From Onchocerca volvulus (Eukaryota; Nematoda; Chromadorea; Rhabditida; Onchocercidae): a stretch of DNA of 64,000 nt. Every line of letters begins with the position of its first letter. Position 1 is the first letter of the stretch. Positions 63,801-64,000 of the stretch are shown one piece after another. The translations under genes were made by a program, and so were the position numbers. The notes beneath the pieces were generated by a model. That model made no database searches, was not told the DNA's origin, and saw nothing but the letters and a program-made list of their open reading frames with translations. The stretch spans positions 7,316,001 to 7,380,000 of the forward strand of contig HG738137.1 of assembly GCA_000499405.2 (NCBI GenBank), in the 5' to 3' direction.

Positions 63801-64000
63801 ATGGCGAGATTGGCTACAGAAGGTGCGTCTGAGAGGGACGCCATGTTGAAGAAGGGAATAGAAGGTATAAGTTCAGGTGATTCTTTCATTGTGAATGATT
63901 CCTTACCGAAATTGGTGGGTTGAAATGTGAACAACTGTCCTTCATTGTTCCAAATCCTTCTTTCTTTAACATTTGTTTTATTCTTTCAGACAAAAAAGCT
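63801..64000 (+). CDS. 5' end of an unrecognised gene, cut by the window edge
   Basis: Exon 1 at 63801-63914 encodes 38 residues (MARLATEGASERDAMLKKGI, then EGISSGDSFIVNDSLPKL). A donor (TTG|GTGGGT) follows, and a TTCTTTCAG acceptor at 63989 starts exon 2 in phase 0 with TKK, continuing past the window. The composition looks coding (mixed polar, no low complexity) and the ATG context ATAAGATGGC-like (TTAAGATGGCG) is reasonable. The family cannot be told from so little. It is divergent from Rab2, with about 750 bases between starts. Confidence 0.6.

Overview
The window is nuclear DNA of a nematode, most likely a filarial (clade III) parasite. It is strongly AT-rich. The genes are built of short exons separated by introns with nematode-style signals (GTAAGT or GTTTGT donors, TTTCAG acceptors), and several start codons sit 1 to 18 bases after a splice-acceptor-like TTTCAG, as expected for spliced-leader trans-splicing. 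A decayed bacterial ubiB-like fragment near 59.5 kb would fit transfer from the Wolbachia endosymbiont of filariae. The species cannot be named from the sequence alone. Most lines of a plain ORF scan are noise here, because real exons are mostly under 220 bases. Gene models were joined by hand so that reading phase and protein family conservation agree across every junction.

Layout: 1.7-3.4 kb (+) mitochondrial Mn superoxide dismutase. 4.7-8.6 kb (-) NELF-C/D (TH1). 9.4-12.1 kb (-) NIPP1. 12.8-15.4 kb (-) a cytosolic 5'-nucleotidase III (copy a). 17.2-19.7 kb (+) U2AF small subunit. 20.2-22.7 kb (+) a second, diverged 5'-nucleotidase III (copy b). 22.7-29.4 kb no gene recognised. 29.4-31.8 kb (+) tandem-repeat galectin with altered sugar-binding sites. 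32.4-33.0 kb a large imperfect inverted repeat. 33.3-36.7 kb (-) microsomal epoxide hydrolase. 37.8-42.0 kb (-) three small cysteine-rich secreted or surface proteins. 44.6-46.5 kb (-) MPHOSPH6. 48.9-56.5 kb (-) two tandem mitochondrial pyruvate carrier 2 paralogues. 59.5-59.8 kb the ubiB-like relic. 60.7-63.1 kb (-) Rab2 GTPase. 63.8 kb (+) the start of an unrecognised gene cut by the window edge.

Functionally, one end is rich in nuclear and RNA genes (NELF-C/D, NIPP1, U2AF35, later MPHOSPH6). The middle holds candidate host-interface or surface proteins (galectin, small Cys-rich peptide, Ly-6-like proteins) and a xenobiotic/lipid epoxide hydrolase. The other end carries mitochondrial pyruvate import and ER-Golgi traffic. 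Two families (5'-nucleotidase III, MPC2) are locally duplicated with conserved exon lengths. The most unusual items are the NELF subunit (NELF is reported missing from C. elegans), the hidden 59-residue secreted peptide, the duplicated MPC2 with an added C-terminal exon, the inverted repeat and the bacterial relic.
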